Origin: Hyphomicrobium_A sp044507625
GTDB lineage: Bacteria; Pseudomonadota; Alphaproteobacteria; Rhizobiales; Hyphomicrobiaceae
DNA length: 64,000 bases
Assembly: GCA_044507625.1 (NCBI GenBank)
Contig: JBIQJE010000007.1
Span: forward strand, 1 to 64,000
Reading direction: 5' to 3'
Shown: one piece after another, positions 17,273 through 26,839 of the stretch
How the letters are laid out: every line of letters starts with the position of its first letter
How positions within the stretch are numbered: position 1 is the stretch's first letter
Position numbers and translations under genes: made by a program
The notes under the pieces: model-generated
What the model was told of the DNA's origin: nothing
The model's input: only the letters and a program-made list of their open reading frames with translations
The model's database searches: none

Positions 17273-18739
17273 TTGCCCGCTTCTGCGCCAGCTATCGACC
17301 TCGACGGTTCCACGCCGGCATGGCACCATGCCGCCGGCGCCATGTTCACCGACATGATGACGCCGACGCTGCGGCTCGGCGTGACCGGCCTTTCCCGCGC
17401 CGGCAAGACGATCTTCATCACCGCGCTGATCCGCAGCCTCGTCTCCGGAGGGCGCCTTCCGTTCTTTCTGCCCGAAGCGGAGGGACGCATCGAACGCGCC
17501 TACCTCGAGCCGCAGCCCGACGATGCGGTGCCGCGCTTCGACTATGAAGGTCACCTTGCCGCGCTCTCACGCGACCCGCCCGACTGGCCGGAGAGCACGC
17601 GCCGGCTCAGCCAGCTCCGCGTCACCATCGAATACCGCTCGGAAAGCGCACTGCGCCGCGCGTTCGGAATCTCGCGGCTGCACCTCGACGTGGTCGACTA
17701 TCCCGGCGAGTGGCTCATCGATCTGCCGCTCCTCAATATGAGCTATGACGCCTGGTGCGCGGAGGCCGTCGCGCAGGCCAACGCGCCGCGTCGGCAGGCG
17801 CACTCGGCGGCGTGGCGCACGTTCCTCGAAACCGCCAGCCCAAGTGCGCCGCAGAACGAGCAGATCGCCCTCAGGGGGGCACAGCTCTTCGGCGACTATC
17901 TCCGCGCCGCCCGCGCCGACGACCACGTGCTGCACACGACAGGTCCCGGTCGTTTTCTGCTCCCCGGCGATCTCGAAGGCTCACCCCTGCTCACCTTCTG
18001 CCCGCTCGCCCTCGGCGATGGCGGTCATGGTCGCGGGTCACTCGCCGCGATGATGGCGAGGCGCTTCGAGAGCTATAAGACCCATGTCGTGAAGCCGTTC
18101 TTCCGCGATCACTTCAGCCGGCTTGACCGCCAGATCGTCCTCGTCGACGTGCTGGGTCCGCTGAACGAAGGCGGTGATGCGGTCGTCGACCTGGAACGCG
18201 CCCTCGCAGCGGTGCTGAGCGTCTTCCGCACCGGGTCCGGTAATTGGTTCAGCGCACTCTTTACCCGCCGCATCGATAAGCTCCTCTTCGCCGCCACCAA
18301 GGCCGACCATATCCACTCCTCGAGCCATGACCGCCTGGAGGCGATCCTGCGCGTTATCACCGATCGCGCCATGGGGCGCGCAACGGAAACCGGCGCCGAA
18401 GTCGGCGTACAGGCCCTTGCTGCCCTGCGGGCGACGCGCGAAGCGGAGGCGAAAGTCGATGGCGAACTGCTGCCGTGCATCGTCGGCGTTCCGATGCCGG
18501 GCGAGCGCATCGGCGGCAAAGTCTTCGACGGACGCGCGGAAGCCGCGGTGTTCCCCGGAGACCTCCCCGCAAATCCGCGCGATGCCCTGAAGCGCGACGC
18601 CGCCCCCGCCGGATTGCACTTCGTGCGCTTCCGCCCGCCGCGGCTGCTTCCGCCGGGCATCGACGGTGAGTCCCCGCCGCTGCCCAACATCCGGCTCGAC
18701 CGCGCCCTCGACTTCCTGCTTTCGGACTGGCTCGCATGA
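17273..18739 (+). CDS. ycjX: YcjX-family GTPase-like P-loop protein
   Basis: A 488-residue member of the YcjX (DUF463) family, predicted P-loop GTPases encoded with YcjF and linked to envelope stress in enterobacteria; the biochemical role is unknown. The phosphate-binding loop GLSRAGKT is at residues 39-46, followed by IFITALIRSLVSGGRLPFF. Further family segments are LDVVDYPGEWLIDLPLL (switch-like DxPGEW), the central LLTFCPLAL and RQIVLVDVLGPLNEG, and the C-terminal PPRLLPPGIDG. I take the TTG at 17273, which has AAAGG upstream; the next candidate, ATG 17342, has no ribosome-binding site and would leave only eight residues before the strand preceding the P-loop. Its stop overlaps the ycjF start by ATGA. 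Confidence 0.9.
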   Translation: MPASAPAIDLDGSTPAWHHAAGAMFTDMMTPTLRLGVTGLSRAGKTIFITALIRSLVSGGRLPFFLPEAEGRIERAYLEPQPDDAVPRFDYEGHLAALSRDPPDWPESTRRLSQLRVTIEYRSESALRRAFGISRLHLDVVDYPGEWLIDLPLLNMSYDAWCAEAVAQANAPRRQAHSAAWRTFLETASPSAPQNEQIALRGAQLFGDYLRAARADDHVLHTTGPGRFLLPGDLEGSPLLTFCPLALGDGGHGRGSLAAMMARRFESYKTHVVKPFFRDHFSRLDRQIVLVDVLGPLNEGGDAVVDLERALAAVLSVFRTGSGNWFSALFTRRIDKLLFAATKADHIHSSSHDRLEAILRVITDRAMGRATETGAEVGVQALAALRATREAEAKVDGELLPCIVGVPMPGERIGGKVFDGRAEAAVFPGDLPANPRDALKRDAAPAGLHFVRFRPPRLLPPGIDGESPPLPNIRLDRALDFLLSDWLA

Positions 18740-19776
18740 CGTCAGGCACCGACAACCGGCGTCCCCGCGCCTTCGACCCGGCCGACCCGGCGCTGCGTAC
18801 CGCCCCGGAAGTGGAGCCGCCGGCCACTGAAACCGCATCTTCGCGCGCGCGGCGCGGGCGGCAGGCGCCGCGACCCACGACCGTGCGGCCCACCGCCGAC
18901 CACATCAAGCGCGGTATTCGCTGGGGCTCGATGCTGCTCTCCGGCGTTGCCGGCCTCATCGCGCTCGCAACGACGCTGTGGTTCGCGCGCTATGTGGAAA
19001 TCGCCCTCGCGCGCCAGGATTGGGTTGGCTGGATCGCGTTCGCGCTTCTCTGCCTCGTCGGCCTTTCGGCGCTCGTGCTCATCCTGCGCGAGATCATCGG
19101 CATGTTCCGCCTCGCGCGCCTCGGCGCCCTGCGCCAGGAGGTGACGCACGCCCTGCACGACAAAGACCTCGCCGCGGAGCGCCGCGCGATTGGCCACCTG
19201 AAACGCATCCTCTCAGGCCGCGCAGACATGAAATGGCCGCTCGCCCGCTTCTCCGAGCACGAGCGCGCGGTGATGACCGCCGGCGATCTTCTCTCCCTCG
19301 CCGATCGCGAGCTGATAATGCCACTCGATCAGGAAGCGCGGCGCACGGTGCTGGCGGCCGCCAAACGCATCGGCATGGTGACGGCGATCAGCCCGATGCC
19401 GTGGATCGCGATGCTCTACGTGATGATCGAGAACCTGCGCATGCTGCGCGCCATCGCCGGGTTGTATGGCGGCCGTCCCGGTCCGCTCGGTGCATTGCGG
19501 CTTGCGCGCCTCGTCGTCGGACACATCATCGCCACGGGCGGGGTGGCGTTCACCGACGACCTTCTCGGACAATTCCTAGGTCAGGATCTCTTGCGCCGGC
19601 TCTCACGGCGGCTGGGCGAAGGCGCGTTCAACGGTGCGCTCACCGCCCGTGTCGGCGCCGCGGCGGTCGAAGTCTGCCGTCCGCTGCCGTTTATTTCCGC
19701 GCCGCCGGTGCGGGCGCGGGACATGCTGGCGGAAGCTTTCCGGCGCAACGCGACCTCGGTCCGCGACGCGGGCTAG
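18736..19776 (+). CDS. ycjF: YcjF-family inner-membrane protein (TIGR01620/DUF697)
   Basis: A 346-residue membrane protein of the YcjF family. A hydrophilic Pro/Arg-rich N terminus of about 55 residues precedes two transmembrane helices (MLLSGVAGLIALATTLWFAR and IAFALLCLVGLSALVLILRE), then the helical DUF697 domain with ISPMPWIAMLYVMIENLRML and IAGLYGGRPG, and VGHIIATGGVAFTDD. The start codon overlaps the ycjX stop (ATGA), so the two are translationally coupled and probably act together at the inner membrane. Length matches E. coli YcjF (about 350). The gene is followed by a cluster of hairpin repeats that separates it from the convergent glucan-synthesis genes. Confidence 0.9.
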   Translation: MTSGTDNRRPRAFDPADPALRTAPEVEPPATETASSRARRGRQAPRPTTVRPTADHIKRGIRWGSMLLSGVAGLIALATTLWFARYVEIALARQDWVGWIAFALLCLVGLSALVLILREIIGMFRLARLGALRQEVTHALHDKDLAAERRAIGHLKRILSGRADMKWPLARFSEHERAVMTAGDLLSLADRELIMPLDQEARRTVLAAAKRIGMVTAISPMPWIAMLYVMIENLRMLRAIAGLYGGRPGPLGALRLARLVVGHIIATGGVAFTDDLLGQFLGQDLLRRLSRRLGEGAFNGALTARVGAAAVEVCRPLPFISAPPVRARDMLAEAFRRNATSVRDAG

Positions 19777-19835
19777 CGGCAATGCCGTAGACGACGAACC
19801 GATCACCGAGCCTTGACCTGCTCAGGCCCATCCTT

Positions 19836-20180
19836 CACTTCGCCCGCGAAGCGGGCAAGGGCGCAACGCGCCCCGGCGCGAGCGCCGGCCCTCAACTCGC
19901 ACCTCAAGGGCCGCAGTCAAAGCTTCTCTCAGCTCGTGTCAGCCAGCTCCAACAGCGCCCGCGAAGCGGGCAAGGGCGCAACGCGCTCCGGCGCGAGCGC
20001 CGGCCCTCAGCTCGCGCCACGCACGCCGCAGACAAAGCTTCTCTTCGCTCGTGTGCACAAGCGCGACCCTCACTTCGCCCGCGAAGCGGGCAAGGGCGCA
20101 ACGCGCCCCGCGCCGTTGGCGCGGCCATCAACTCGCGCCACGCACGCCGCAGACAAAGCATGTCTTCGCTCGTGTCACTA
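19836..20180. repeat. Three tandem ~115-120-bp hairpin repeats
   Basis: Three direct copies begin near 19836, 19951 and 20071. Each starts with GCCCGCGAAGCGGGC, a perfect 6-bp stem with a GAA loop, followed by AAGGGCGCAACGCG, a second dyad (GGCGC-GA-GCGCC in copies 1 and 2, altered in copy 3), and a tail with AAAGC, CTTCGCTCGTGT. They fill the space between the convergent ycjF and opgH genes. They may act as a strong bidirectional terminator, or be a REP-like family; they share no sequence with the CTAG-ended elements elsewhere in the window. Confidence 0.8.
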
Positions 20181-20190
20181 TGAAGATAAA

Positions 20191-22146
20191 TCAAGCCGCC
20201 CGCGTGATCTCGACCACGTTCGAAGCTCCGAGGGAGCGGCCCGCGATGTGATCGGCCCATTCGCCGCTGGCCCGGCGTGCACTCTCCACGATAGCGGGCT
20301 CGTTGCGGCAATCCCGGGTCGAAAGCAGCGCACGGAAAGGCTGCGCTGCCCGGCGCGACGTGAGCCAGCTCGTCGGTGCGGAGAGCACGAGCCCGAGGAT
20401 CACCGGCGACATCCACGCGAGCACGAGCGCCGACGCCTCGTAGCAGGCGATGCCCGTCACCACGCCGATTAGCATATGCCAGCGGTGATAGCGGACGGCT
20501 TCGGAGAACGGAATGCCTTCGCCGTCGCGGCTCTGCGAGCGCCAGCCGGAATCGAGACCCAGCAGCACCTGGAACACCGCGACTGTCTGCGTCACCATCA
20601 GGATCGGGGACAGCAGAATAGAGAAGAGTGTCTCGGTCAGTACACCGAACACTGCGCGCGTAACGCCGAGATGCTCGCGAGCCTGGCGCACCCGTTTGAT
20701 TTCGAGCGCCAAGCCGAGAAACTTCGGCATCAGCACGATCGCCATAGTGGCGAAGAAGAGCCGCAAGGCGGCGCCCGGATCGGTTACCGGCCAGACGGGG
20801 AAGAGAGTCTTCTCGTCGATGAAGTAGCTCGGGATCATCTGCTGGCCCTGCAGGGCGAGCACGATACCGACCAGCAGTGACGACGCCCATACCAGCGACA
20901 TGAGATAGGACGTTGCGCCCATCAGCAGGTGCAAACGGCCCATCGTGGTGATGTTGGACGTGAAGACGATGCCGAGGTGCTGCAGGTTGCCCTGGGCCCA
21001 GCGCCGGTCACGGGCGACGACGTCGGGCAGCGTCGGTGGCTGGCCCTCGTAGCTGCCTTCGACCGTCGGCACCATGTGCACGCCCCAGTCAGCCTTAGCG
21101 AGCAAAACCGCCTCGACGAAGTCGTGGCTCTGAATGTCGCCGCCGAAGGGCGCGCGCCCGGGCAGCGTCGGCAGGCCGGCCGCCGAGGCGAACGCCACCG
21201 TGCGGATGATGGCGTTATGTCCCCAGTAGTTGCCCTGGTCGCGGTGCCAGAAGGCGAGACCCGCGGCAACGAGCGGCCCGTAGACGTTCGAAGCGAACTG
21301 CGTGAGGTACTGGAGCAGCGTCGTCGCGCCCGTGAGACGCGGCACCGTCTGAATGAGGCCCGCGGTCTCGTCCCGCTGCATGGCAAGCGCGAGACGTACC
21401 AGCGTCGTTCCCGACATGACGCTGTCGCCGTCGAGGATGACGAAGTGCTCGTACGCACCGCCGAAGCGGCGCACCCAGTCCTTGATGTTCCCGGCCTTGC
21501 GTCCGCGGTTCTCGCGGCGGCGCCGGTAGTTCACCGCAATGATGTCCTTCAGCCGATGGCGCAATGCGCGGTAGGCGCTTTCCTCCGCCGCACCTACGCC
21601 GCTTCCGGTCTCGTCGCGCGTATCGGAGAGAATAAAGACATCGAAGGCACCGGCGTTGCCCATCGATTCCAGTTCCAGGGCGATCGCCTGCACCGTGCCC
21701 GCAATGCGCGCCGGATCCTCGTGATAGACGGGAAACAGCAATGCCGTGCGCGTTGTCAGCACGGAGCCCGGAGGCGGCAGGTCGATCGTATCGGCCTTCT
21801 CTCCTCCGAAGAGCGGGATGAAGCCCAGCGCCGCGTTGAGCGAGCCGAGGGCGATCCAGCCGAACGCGATCGTCGATAGAATAAGGAAGAGAAACTGCAG
21901 CGGCGTTGCCTGCTGCACCGCCAGAACGCCATAGAGCTCATGCGCGAAGGCGGCCGTCAGCAGCAGCGCGCCGGTGAAGACCGCAGCCCGCGGAATCCAG
22001 TAGCCCTTGCGGCGGCGGGGCTTGGCTCCGCGCACCTTGAAATCGTGATCGGGCATATCGAGCGGGGATTCCGTCGGCAGCAGATCCGCGCTGCTTGCAT
22101 CCGGTATGCGGCCGATCTTGTCTCCGGCCACAGGGACGTCGCTCAT
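20191..22146 (-). CDS. opgH: Glucans biosynthesis glucosyltransferase H
   Basis: OpgH (MdoH) is an inner-membrane GT2 glucosyltransferase that builds the beta-1,2-linked backbone of osmoregulated periplasmic glucans from UDP-glucose. The 651-residue protein has N-terminal helices (AAVFTGALLLTAAFAHELYG, FLFLILSTIAFGWIALGSLN), the GT2 domain with LLFPVYHEDPARI, the acidic motif FVILDGDSVMSG, a further aspartate in PFGGDIQSHDFVEA and the RRWAQGNLQHL signature (QxxRW-equivalent), then about six C-terminal helices. It is shorter than the E. coli enzyme (about 850) at both ends, as usual in alphaproteobacteria. I start at ATG 22146, which overlaps the upstream gene's stop by ATGA; in-frame ATG 22158 is possible. 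Cotranscribed with the glucan protein gene before it. Confidence 0.95.
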   Translation of the reverse strand: MSDVPVAGDKIGRIPDASSADLLPTESPLDMPDHDFKVRGAKPRRRKGYWIPRAAVFTGALLLTAAFAHELYGVLAVQQATPLQFLFLILSTIAFGWIALGSLNAALGFIPLFGGEKADTIDLPPPGSVLTTRTALLFPVYHEDPARIAGTVQAIALELESMGNAGAFDVFILSDTRDETGSGVGAAEESAYRALRHRLKDIIAVNYRRRRENRGRKAGNIKDWVRRFGGAYEHFVILDGDSVMSGTTLVRLALAMQRDETAGLIQTVPRLTGATTLLQYLTQFASNVYGPLVAAGLAFWHRDQGNYWGHNAIIRTVAFASAAGLPTLPGRAPFGGDIQSHDFVEAVLLAKADWGVHMVPTVEGSYEGQPPTLPDVVARDRRWAQGNLQHLGIVFTSNITTMGRLHLLMGATSYLMSLVWASSLLVGIVLALQGQQMIPSYFIDEKTLFPVWPVTDPGAALRLFFATMAIVLMPKFLGLALEIKRVRQAREHLGVTRAVFGVLTETLFSILLSPILMVTQTVAVFQVLLGLDSGWRSQSRDGEGIPFSEAVRYHRWHMLIGVVTGIACYEASALVLAWMSPVILGLVLSAPTSWLTSRRAAQPFRALLSTRDCRNEPAIVESARRASGEWADHIAGRSLGASNVVEITRAA

Positions 22147-23699
22147 GATTTGGTCCATCGATAGAGCCAAGTCTCGGAAATCTGTTGATCCCCAAGCCTC
22201 AAGGCCAAACGAAGCTCACACAATTCGGTTCCACCCGGATCGAGCTCGAAGCTCACGCGCACGCCATTTACTTCCGGGTTATCGTGCACGGAAATGTCAA
22301 AGATAGTGCCGGGGTTGGCAGTGACCACCGCAACCGGCACCTGCTGCTTGCCGCTCACGGCCGGCCCCGCGAAGTCGACGACGAACTTCGTCGTCTCCTC
22401 CCGCTTGCCCCGGCCCACCCGGGTCGCAACCGTCGAGGCGCCGCTCCATGCGATCGGCAGCGCGTTCGTCCAGAACATGCGATAGCCAAACGAGAACGGC
22501 ACGCCCGCCTCGATGCCCTTCGCCGGCTTCCAGTAGGCGACGATGTTGTCGTGGATCTCTTCCCCCGTCGGGATCTCGATCAACTCGACGTAGCCGGCGC
22601 CCCACGTGCCCTTGGGCTCGATCCAGACCGTCGGGCGCTTCTCGTACCGTGCCTCGAGATCTTCGAACGAATGGAACGAGCGCGCACGCTGGCACAGCCC
22701 AAAGCCCTTCACGTTCTTGTCGAGGAAAGCGCTCGTCTGCAGCGTCCGCGGATTGGTGAGCGGCCTCCAGATGCACTCGTTGTTGCCGTTGAGAATGGCA
22801 AGACCGTCGCTATCGTGAACGGCGGGACGGAAATCGTCATCGATCCGGTGGTGGCCGGGACCGTGGAGATACATGCTCGTGAGCGGCCCCAGTCCGACAT
22901 GCTTCAGCGGCCGGCGCGGGAAGATCGTTGCCTCGACATCGATCACCGTCGCCTCGCCCGGCTCCGCCTTGAAACGATAGGCGCCGGTGACGGATTCGCT
23001 GTCGAGCAGCGCATGTACCGTGATCGCCCGCTCGCCGGGTGCGGGCTTCTCCACCCAGAAGGCGCGGAACAGCGGAAATTCTTCTCCGCCCGGGCGGGCG
23101 GTATTGACCGCCAGGCCCCGCGCCGAGAGGCCATAGAGATGCCCGCGGCCCACGGCGCGGAAATAGCTCGCGCCCTGGAACACCACATACTCGTCGAAGT
23201 AATCGGGGCGATTGATCGGCCCGTGCACGCGGAAGCCAGAGAAGCCGTAAGGCGCAGCCGGATCCGCATCCTTGATCAGCGGACCGATGGAGAACAGGTT
23301 GCCGTCGGCCTTTAGACGCCGCGCCATGCCGCCATCGACGAGCCAGATCTCGACCGGCGTCGTATAGAGCCAGCCCATCGGTAGAAGTTGCAGCTCGAAA
23401 TCGATCGCATCGCCGCGCCAGATGGCCTGGTCGGTCCGGAACCGCACATCGCGGAACTGATCGTAGGAGAGTTGGCTGAACGCCTTGGGCAGGGTCAGCG
23501 ACGGGCTATCGAAGTCGCTCTGGGCAAGATCGCGCGCGAGGTTCTTGACGAGATCGCCGGTGAAAGCAGCCGTCGCGTCGATCGCCGGCTCGGCAACCGC
23601 TGGGGAGATCCCATTCACACGCATGCCGAGACCGAGCACCGCTGCCAGTGCACTCGCCGACATTAGGACCGATCGCCGGTCCACCCGCGTCGCTTCCAT
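22143..23699 (-). CDS. Periplasmic glucan biosynthesis protein, OpgG/OpgD family, Tat-like signal
   Basis: A 518-residue member of the OpgG/OpgD (MdoG) family, needed in the periplasm to release or branch osmoregulated glucans made by OpgH. Family segments include FSQLSYDQFRDVRFR, the start of the beta-sandwich, MGWLYTTPVEIW, GLSARGLAVNTARPGGEEFP (a family hallmark), ATIFPRRPLKHVGLGPLTSM and FLDKNVKGFGLCQRARSF. The N terminus has a twin-arginine pair ahead of a moderately hydrophobic stretch (DRRSVLMSASALAAVLGLGM), which points to Tat export as in OpgD rather than Sec export as in OpgG. First gene of a two-gene operon with opgH, joined by a 4-base overlap. Whether it is functionally OpgG or OpgD cannot be told without a tree. 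Confidence 0.88.
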   Translation of the reverse strand: MEATRVDRRSVLMSASALAAVLGLGMRVNGISPAVAEPAIDATAAFTGDLVKNLARDLAQSDFDSPSLTLPKAFSQLSYDQFRDVRFRTDQAIWRGDAIDFELQLLPMGWLYTTPVEIWLVDGGMARRLKADGNLFSIGPLIKDADPAAPYGFSGFRVHGPINRPDYFDEYVVFQGASYFRAVGRGHLYGLSARGLAVNTARPGGEEFPLFRAFWVEKPAPGERAITVHALLDSESVTGAYRFKAEPGEATVIDVEATIFPRRPLKHVGLGPLTSMYLHGPGHHRIDDDFRPAVHDSDGLAILNGNNECIWRPLTNPRTLQTSAFLDKNVKGFGLCQRARSFHSFEDLEARYEKRPTVWIEPKGTWGAGYVELIEIPTGEEIHDNIVAYWKPAKGIEAGVPFSFGYRMFWTNALPIAWSGASTVATRVGRGKREETTKFVVDFAGPAVSGKQQVPVAVVTANPGTIFDISVHDNPEVNGVRVSFELDPGGTELCELRLALRLGDQQISETWLYRWTKS

Positions 23700-24868
23700 C
23701 TATTCCGTCTGCTTTCCGTGCTCTGTGGCGCCCTTGCCGGCCGTAACGCACACCGCATCCTTAGCGTTCATTCCTGCCGAAGCGTCACGCCAAGAATATG
23801 TCCTGGCGCGAGCATACTTTGCGGCGGCTTAACAGCCCGGTGTGGTGTTTCCTTCCGGCGGGTCTTCGCCTTGCTCTCCGCACCGCATGGGATCTTTCCC
23901 CAGCGCGAATACGCATCGTTCGGCGCTGCTTTATGCGCTGTCGTACGTTAGTGTAGCCACAGTATTTCGGCAAGCGAGTGACAGGCCGGAGAAACGCTCC
24001 ACGCCCCGGTGCGACGCCGCAGCGCAGCCCTGCCGACAGGCGAAGATCGCCTGCCGCTGCATATGCCATCGGCCAGGGGTGAAGCCGCTTAAGTCACGGC
24101 GATCAGCGCCGGAAGGGAGAGAGACTCGGACGCATGCGCAATGAGATCATGGCGCGCGATGCACCGAGTGAACCCACGACGGCAGGGGCAATGGTTGCGA
24201 GCTTTCGATGTGGGACTGTCGGGCCAATTTCCCGGCTAAGCCCTATCGTCGGTCAGTTCGCCATCCGGCGACCGCAAGTGCCTCCAGCGGGTGAAGCCCC
24301 GCACCCCACGACATTGGCTCGTAGTTCCGGGCTATCGACCTATATGCGGAGCGCTGCCGAGCCAACCGGGGCTGTCTTCCAGCACCCCCGCCGGTCAGGG
24401 TAGGCATGCCGATGGATGACAGTAGCCCGCCGCACACCTCGACCGGCGCAGTAATCGAGGGAATTTTTCCCGTTCACTGGAAGCCGGCCGCGGAAAGTCT
24501 GGTTAAGAACGGCACACCTTGCGCCGCCGTGAGCACCGTGGCGAAACGAACATAGAGCAATTCCCTCTGGGGGTAACTTGGCTGACACGATGCCGCCGCA
24601 ATCAAAAAAACCATCATCTTTTCAAAGAACTAAGGCGCGTTTTGCTCACGTTGCTTTCGAGACACAAGGGTGGTGGATTCCGCGGCTTCCGGCGCTCAGG
24701 CCGTTCCCACAGCCGTCAATCTCTGCTTAATGTTTCACCCCGAGCGGTGATTCGGTCCGGTTGGCCGCCGCCGTGCAAGTGAACAAAGGTTGCGTTGGGT
24801 TTCGTAGGGAGTAGGCGGCACTTGTGCGTGGCGTCGCCATCAAAAAGTAAGCAGACGGGAGTAGGTCA
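23700..24868. other. 1.17-kb spacer upstream of first porin, no gene seen
   Basis: This long gap separates the divergent glucan operon and the first porin gene. Open frames are short, differ on every strand and have random composition; none carries a recognisable domain. It should contain the opgG/D promoter near 23700-23850 and the porin promoter and leader near 24600-24868. AGACGGGAGTAGG just before 24869 is the porin ribosome-binding site. A small RNA could be hidden here, but I see no clear terminator hairpin to mark one. Confidence 0.4.
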
Positions 24869-26182
24869 ATGAGAAAGTATAGTCTAGGCGCCCTGGTGGC
24901 AGCAGGCCTGCTGGCTGGCGGTCTTTCCGCCGGTAGCGCCTCCGCCGCCGACTTGGGGGGCAACTGCTGCGCCGATCTCGAGGAGCGCATTGCCGAGCTC
25001 GAGGCCACCACCGCCCGCAAGGGCAACCGCAAAGTCTCGCTCACGGTCTCCGGCTGGGTTGGCGAGCAGGTCATGTGGTGGGACGATGGCCGTGAGTCCA
25101 ACACTTACGTCGTTGGCCTTGGTTCCACGCTGTCTTCGCACTTCAAGTTCACCGGCCAGGCCACGATCTCTCCTGGCTGGTACGCCGGTTACGTGGTCCA
25201 CGTCGAGGCGATCTCCAGCGACTCGCTGACGATCAACCAGAACAGGTCGGTCGGCCCGGCGGCTCTCTCTAACGGCGCCTTCGGTGGCTACCAGACGCAG
25301 CTTCTGCAGTCGTTCTGGTTCATCAAGAGCGATCACCTCGGTAAGGTGTCGGTCGGTCTGCAGTCGCAGGCTTCGGACAACACTGCCATCCTCGTCGACG
25401 GTTCGGGCTCGCTCGTTCCCGCCAACTGGGTGGCGTTCGAATACGGCGGCTTCTTCCTGCGCGACAAGAACACGGGCGTCCTCTTCGATGGCACGGGCGG
25501 CAACGCGCGCGCTACCTATGGCATGAACAGCCGCTGCGTCGGCGGCGGCGCGGTCGGCGACTGCAACGGCGCTACGCAGCACGTTGTCCGCTACGACTCG
25601 CCCACGTTCGGCGGCTTCTCCGTCTCGGCCTCTTGGGGCGAGGACGACATGTGGGACGTTGCCGCTCGCTATGCGGGTGAGCACGCCGGCTTCAAGGTTG
25701 CCGTTGCCGCTGCCTATAACGAGATCAGCGGCGGTAATCTCGGCGTTGCCGGTGACACCTATCAGTACTTCCAGATCGGTGGCTACATCGAGCACGTCCC
25801 GACGGGCCTGTTCGCCTACGGCGCCTATGGTCACAACCAGTCTGACCTGCTCTCCGGCGACAGCGACACCTACTACGTCAAGGCCGGTCTGCGTGAGCGT
25901 TGGACCCCGCTCGGCCACACCGTTCTCTACGGTGAGTACGAGCAGTCCAAGGGCGACGGCGGCTTCTCGCTTGCCAGCACGGCCCTCGGCGGCGACTTCG
26001 CCGGCAACCAGTCTAAGATGCAGCTCTGGGGCCTCGGTGTTGTCCAGGAGATCGACGCAGCTGCGATGTCGCTCTGGGTGTCCTACCGTCACATCAGCCA
26101 GGATGACGGCTTGGCCAGCTCTCAGGGCATCGACTTCGAGGACTTCCAGTACGTGAAGGCCGGCGCGCTCATCAACTTCTGA
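24869..26182 (+). CDS. Porin 1 (Cys-Cys/coiled-coil N-terminal type)
   Basis: A 437-residue outer-membrane porin. Signal peptide MRKYSLGALVAAGLLAGGLS with cleavage after ASA (about residue 26). The mature N terminus is DLGGNCCADLEERIAELEAT, a Cys-Cys pair followed by a short heptad-like helix, then TARKGNRKVSLTVSGWVGEQ, the first barrel strand. Many amphipathic strands follow and the protein ends in ALINF with the C-terminal Phe needed for BamA insertion. It should form a trimeric diffusion channel. The first 75 residues differ from porin 3 at only two positions before the loops diverge. Codon choice is biased toward C-ending and some GGT/GCT codons, in line with high expression. A strong terminator follows. 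Confidence 0.85.
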   Translation: MRKYSLGALVAAGLLAGGLSAGSASAADLGGNCCADLEERIAELEATTARKGNRKVSLTVSGWVGEQVMWWDDGRESNTYVVGLGSTLSSHFKFTGQATISPGWYAGYVVHVEAISSDSLTINQNRSVGPAALSNGAFGGYQTQLLQSFWFIKSDHLGKVSVGLQSQASDNTAILVDGSGSLVPANWVAFEYGGFFLRDKNTGVLFDGTGGNARATYGMNSRCVGGGAVGDCNGATQHVVRYDSPTFGGFSVSASWGEDDMWDVAARYAGEHAGFKVAVAAAYNEISGGNLGVAGDTYQYFQIGGYIEHVPTGLFAYGAYGHNQSDLLSGDSDTYYVKAGLRERWTPLGHTVLYGEYEQSKGDGGFSLASTALGGDFAGNQSKMQLWGLGVVQEIDAAAMSLWVSYRHISQDDGLASSQGIDFEDFQYVKAGALINF

Positions 26183-26212
26183 GCCACACCGACTATTCAT
26201 CTGAAAATAGCG

Positions 26213-26247
26213 GAAGCCGCCCACCCGGGCGGCTTCTTGCTTTTTTG
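26213..26247 (+). terminator. Rho-independent terminator of porin 1
   Basis: GAAGCCGCCC (26213-26222), loop ACCC, GGGCGGCTTC (26227-26236), then TTGCTTTTTTG. A 10-bp perfect GC-rich stem with U-tract, 30 bases after the porin 1 stop. Confidence 0.92.
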
Positions 26248-26839
26248 ATCAACCCCGCGCGCGAAGCGCAAGACCGGCCAGCGCGCGGCGACGGACCTGC
26301 TCGCGACCGATCTCCGTGACGCGCCCCGGCGGCCGCGCCGCGCAACGCCAGGCCGCAAAACCCTTTGCATGCAGGCCGATCACGTCCAGCCGCTTCCACG
26401 GCAGACGCGCTAACGCCTTTTCAGGCACGCTTTCAGGAGCGCCGCCGACGTTCCAATGTCGTCGCAACGGCGCGGCCAGCCCGTCTCGTTGTTGGCGAGG
26501 CGACACGGCCCAACAGCACCCACGCGGCCCGCGCGCACCAGCTCGACGGCAACGGCGCAGCGCACACCCGACCACCCGCCAGATCTCCTGCGTACTCGAA
26601 TGCTGTCACAGGTGCCCGGATCGCCATGCCGCCACAGCGTTTTTGTCATGAACTGTCACAATGGTCTTTCCGATTTATTGTGACAGAGCACTCCCCTAAC
26701 TCTCCCTCTCAGCGAGGCCCCGCCCCGGTGTTCCGGCGGCGCGGCTGAGCGTGGTGGTCGCGTAGGTGTGCGTTTGTAAGTGTGCAGTTGCGTCGATCGA
26801 AGGCCGGGTTTGAGGCGTACCTTCGTGGGAGTTGCGTAT
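26248..26839. other. Spacer between porin 1 and porin 2, no confirmed gene
   Basis: About 590 bp. A minus-strand frame near 26249-26575 (with ALARLPWKRLDVIGLHAKGF) looks slightly protein-like and could be a decayed gene remnant, because a related-looking continuation lies in another minus-strand frame just upstream. I cannot name it. The last 150 bases should hold the porin 2 promoter; GGGAG lies about 10 bases before its ATG. Confidence 0.35.
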
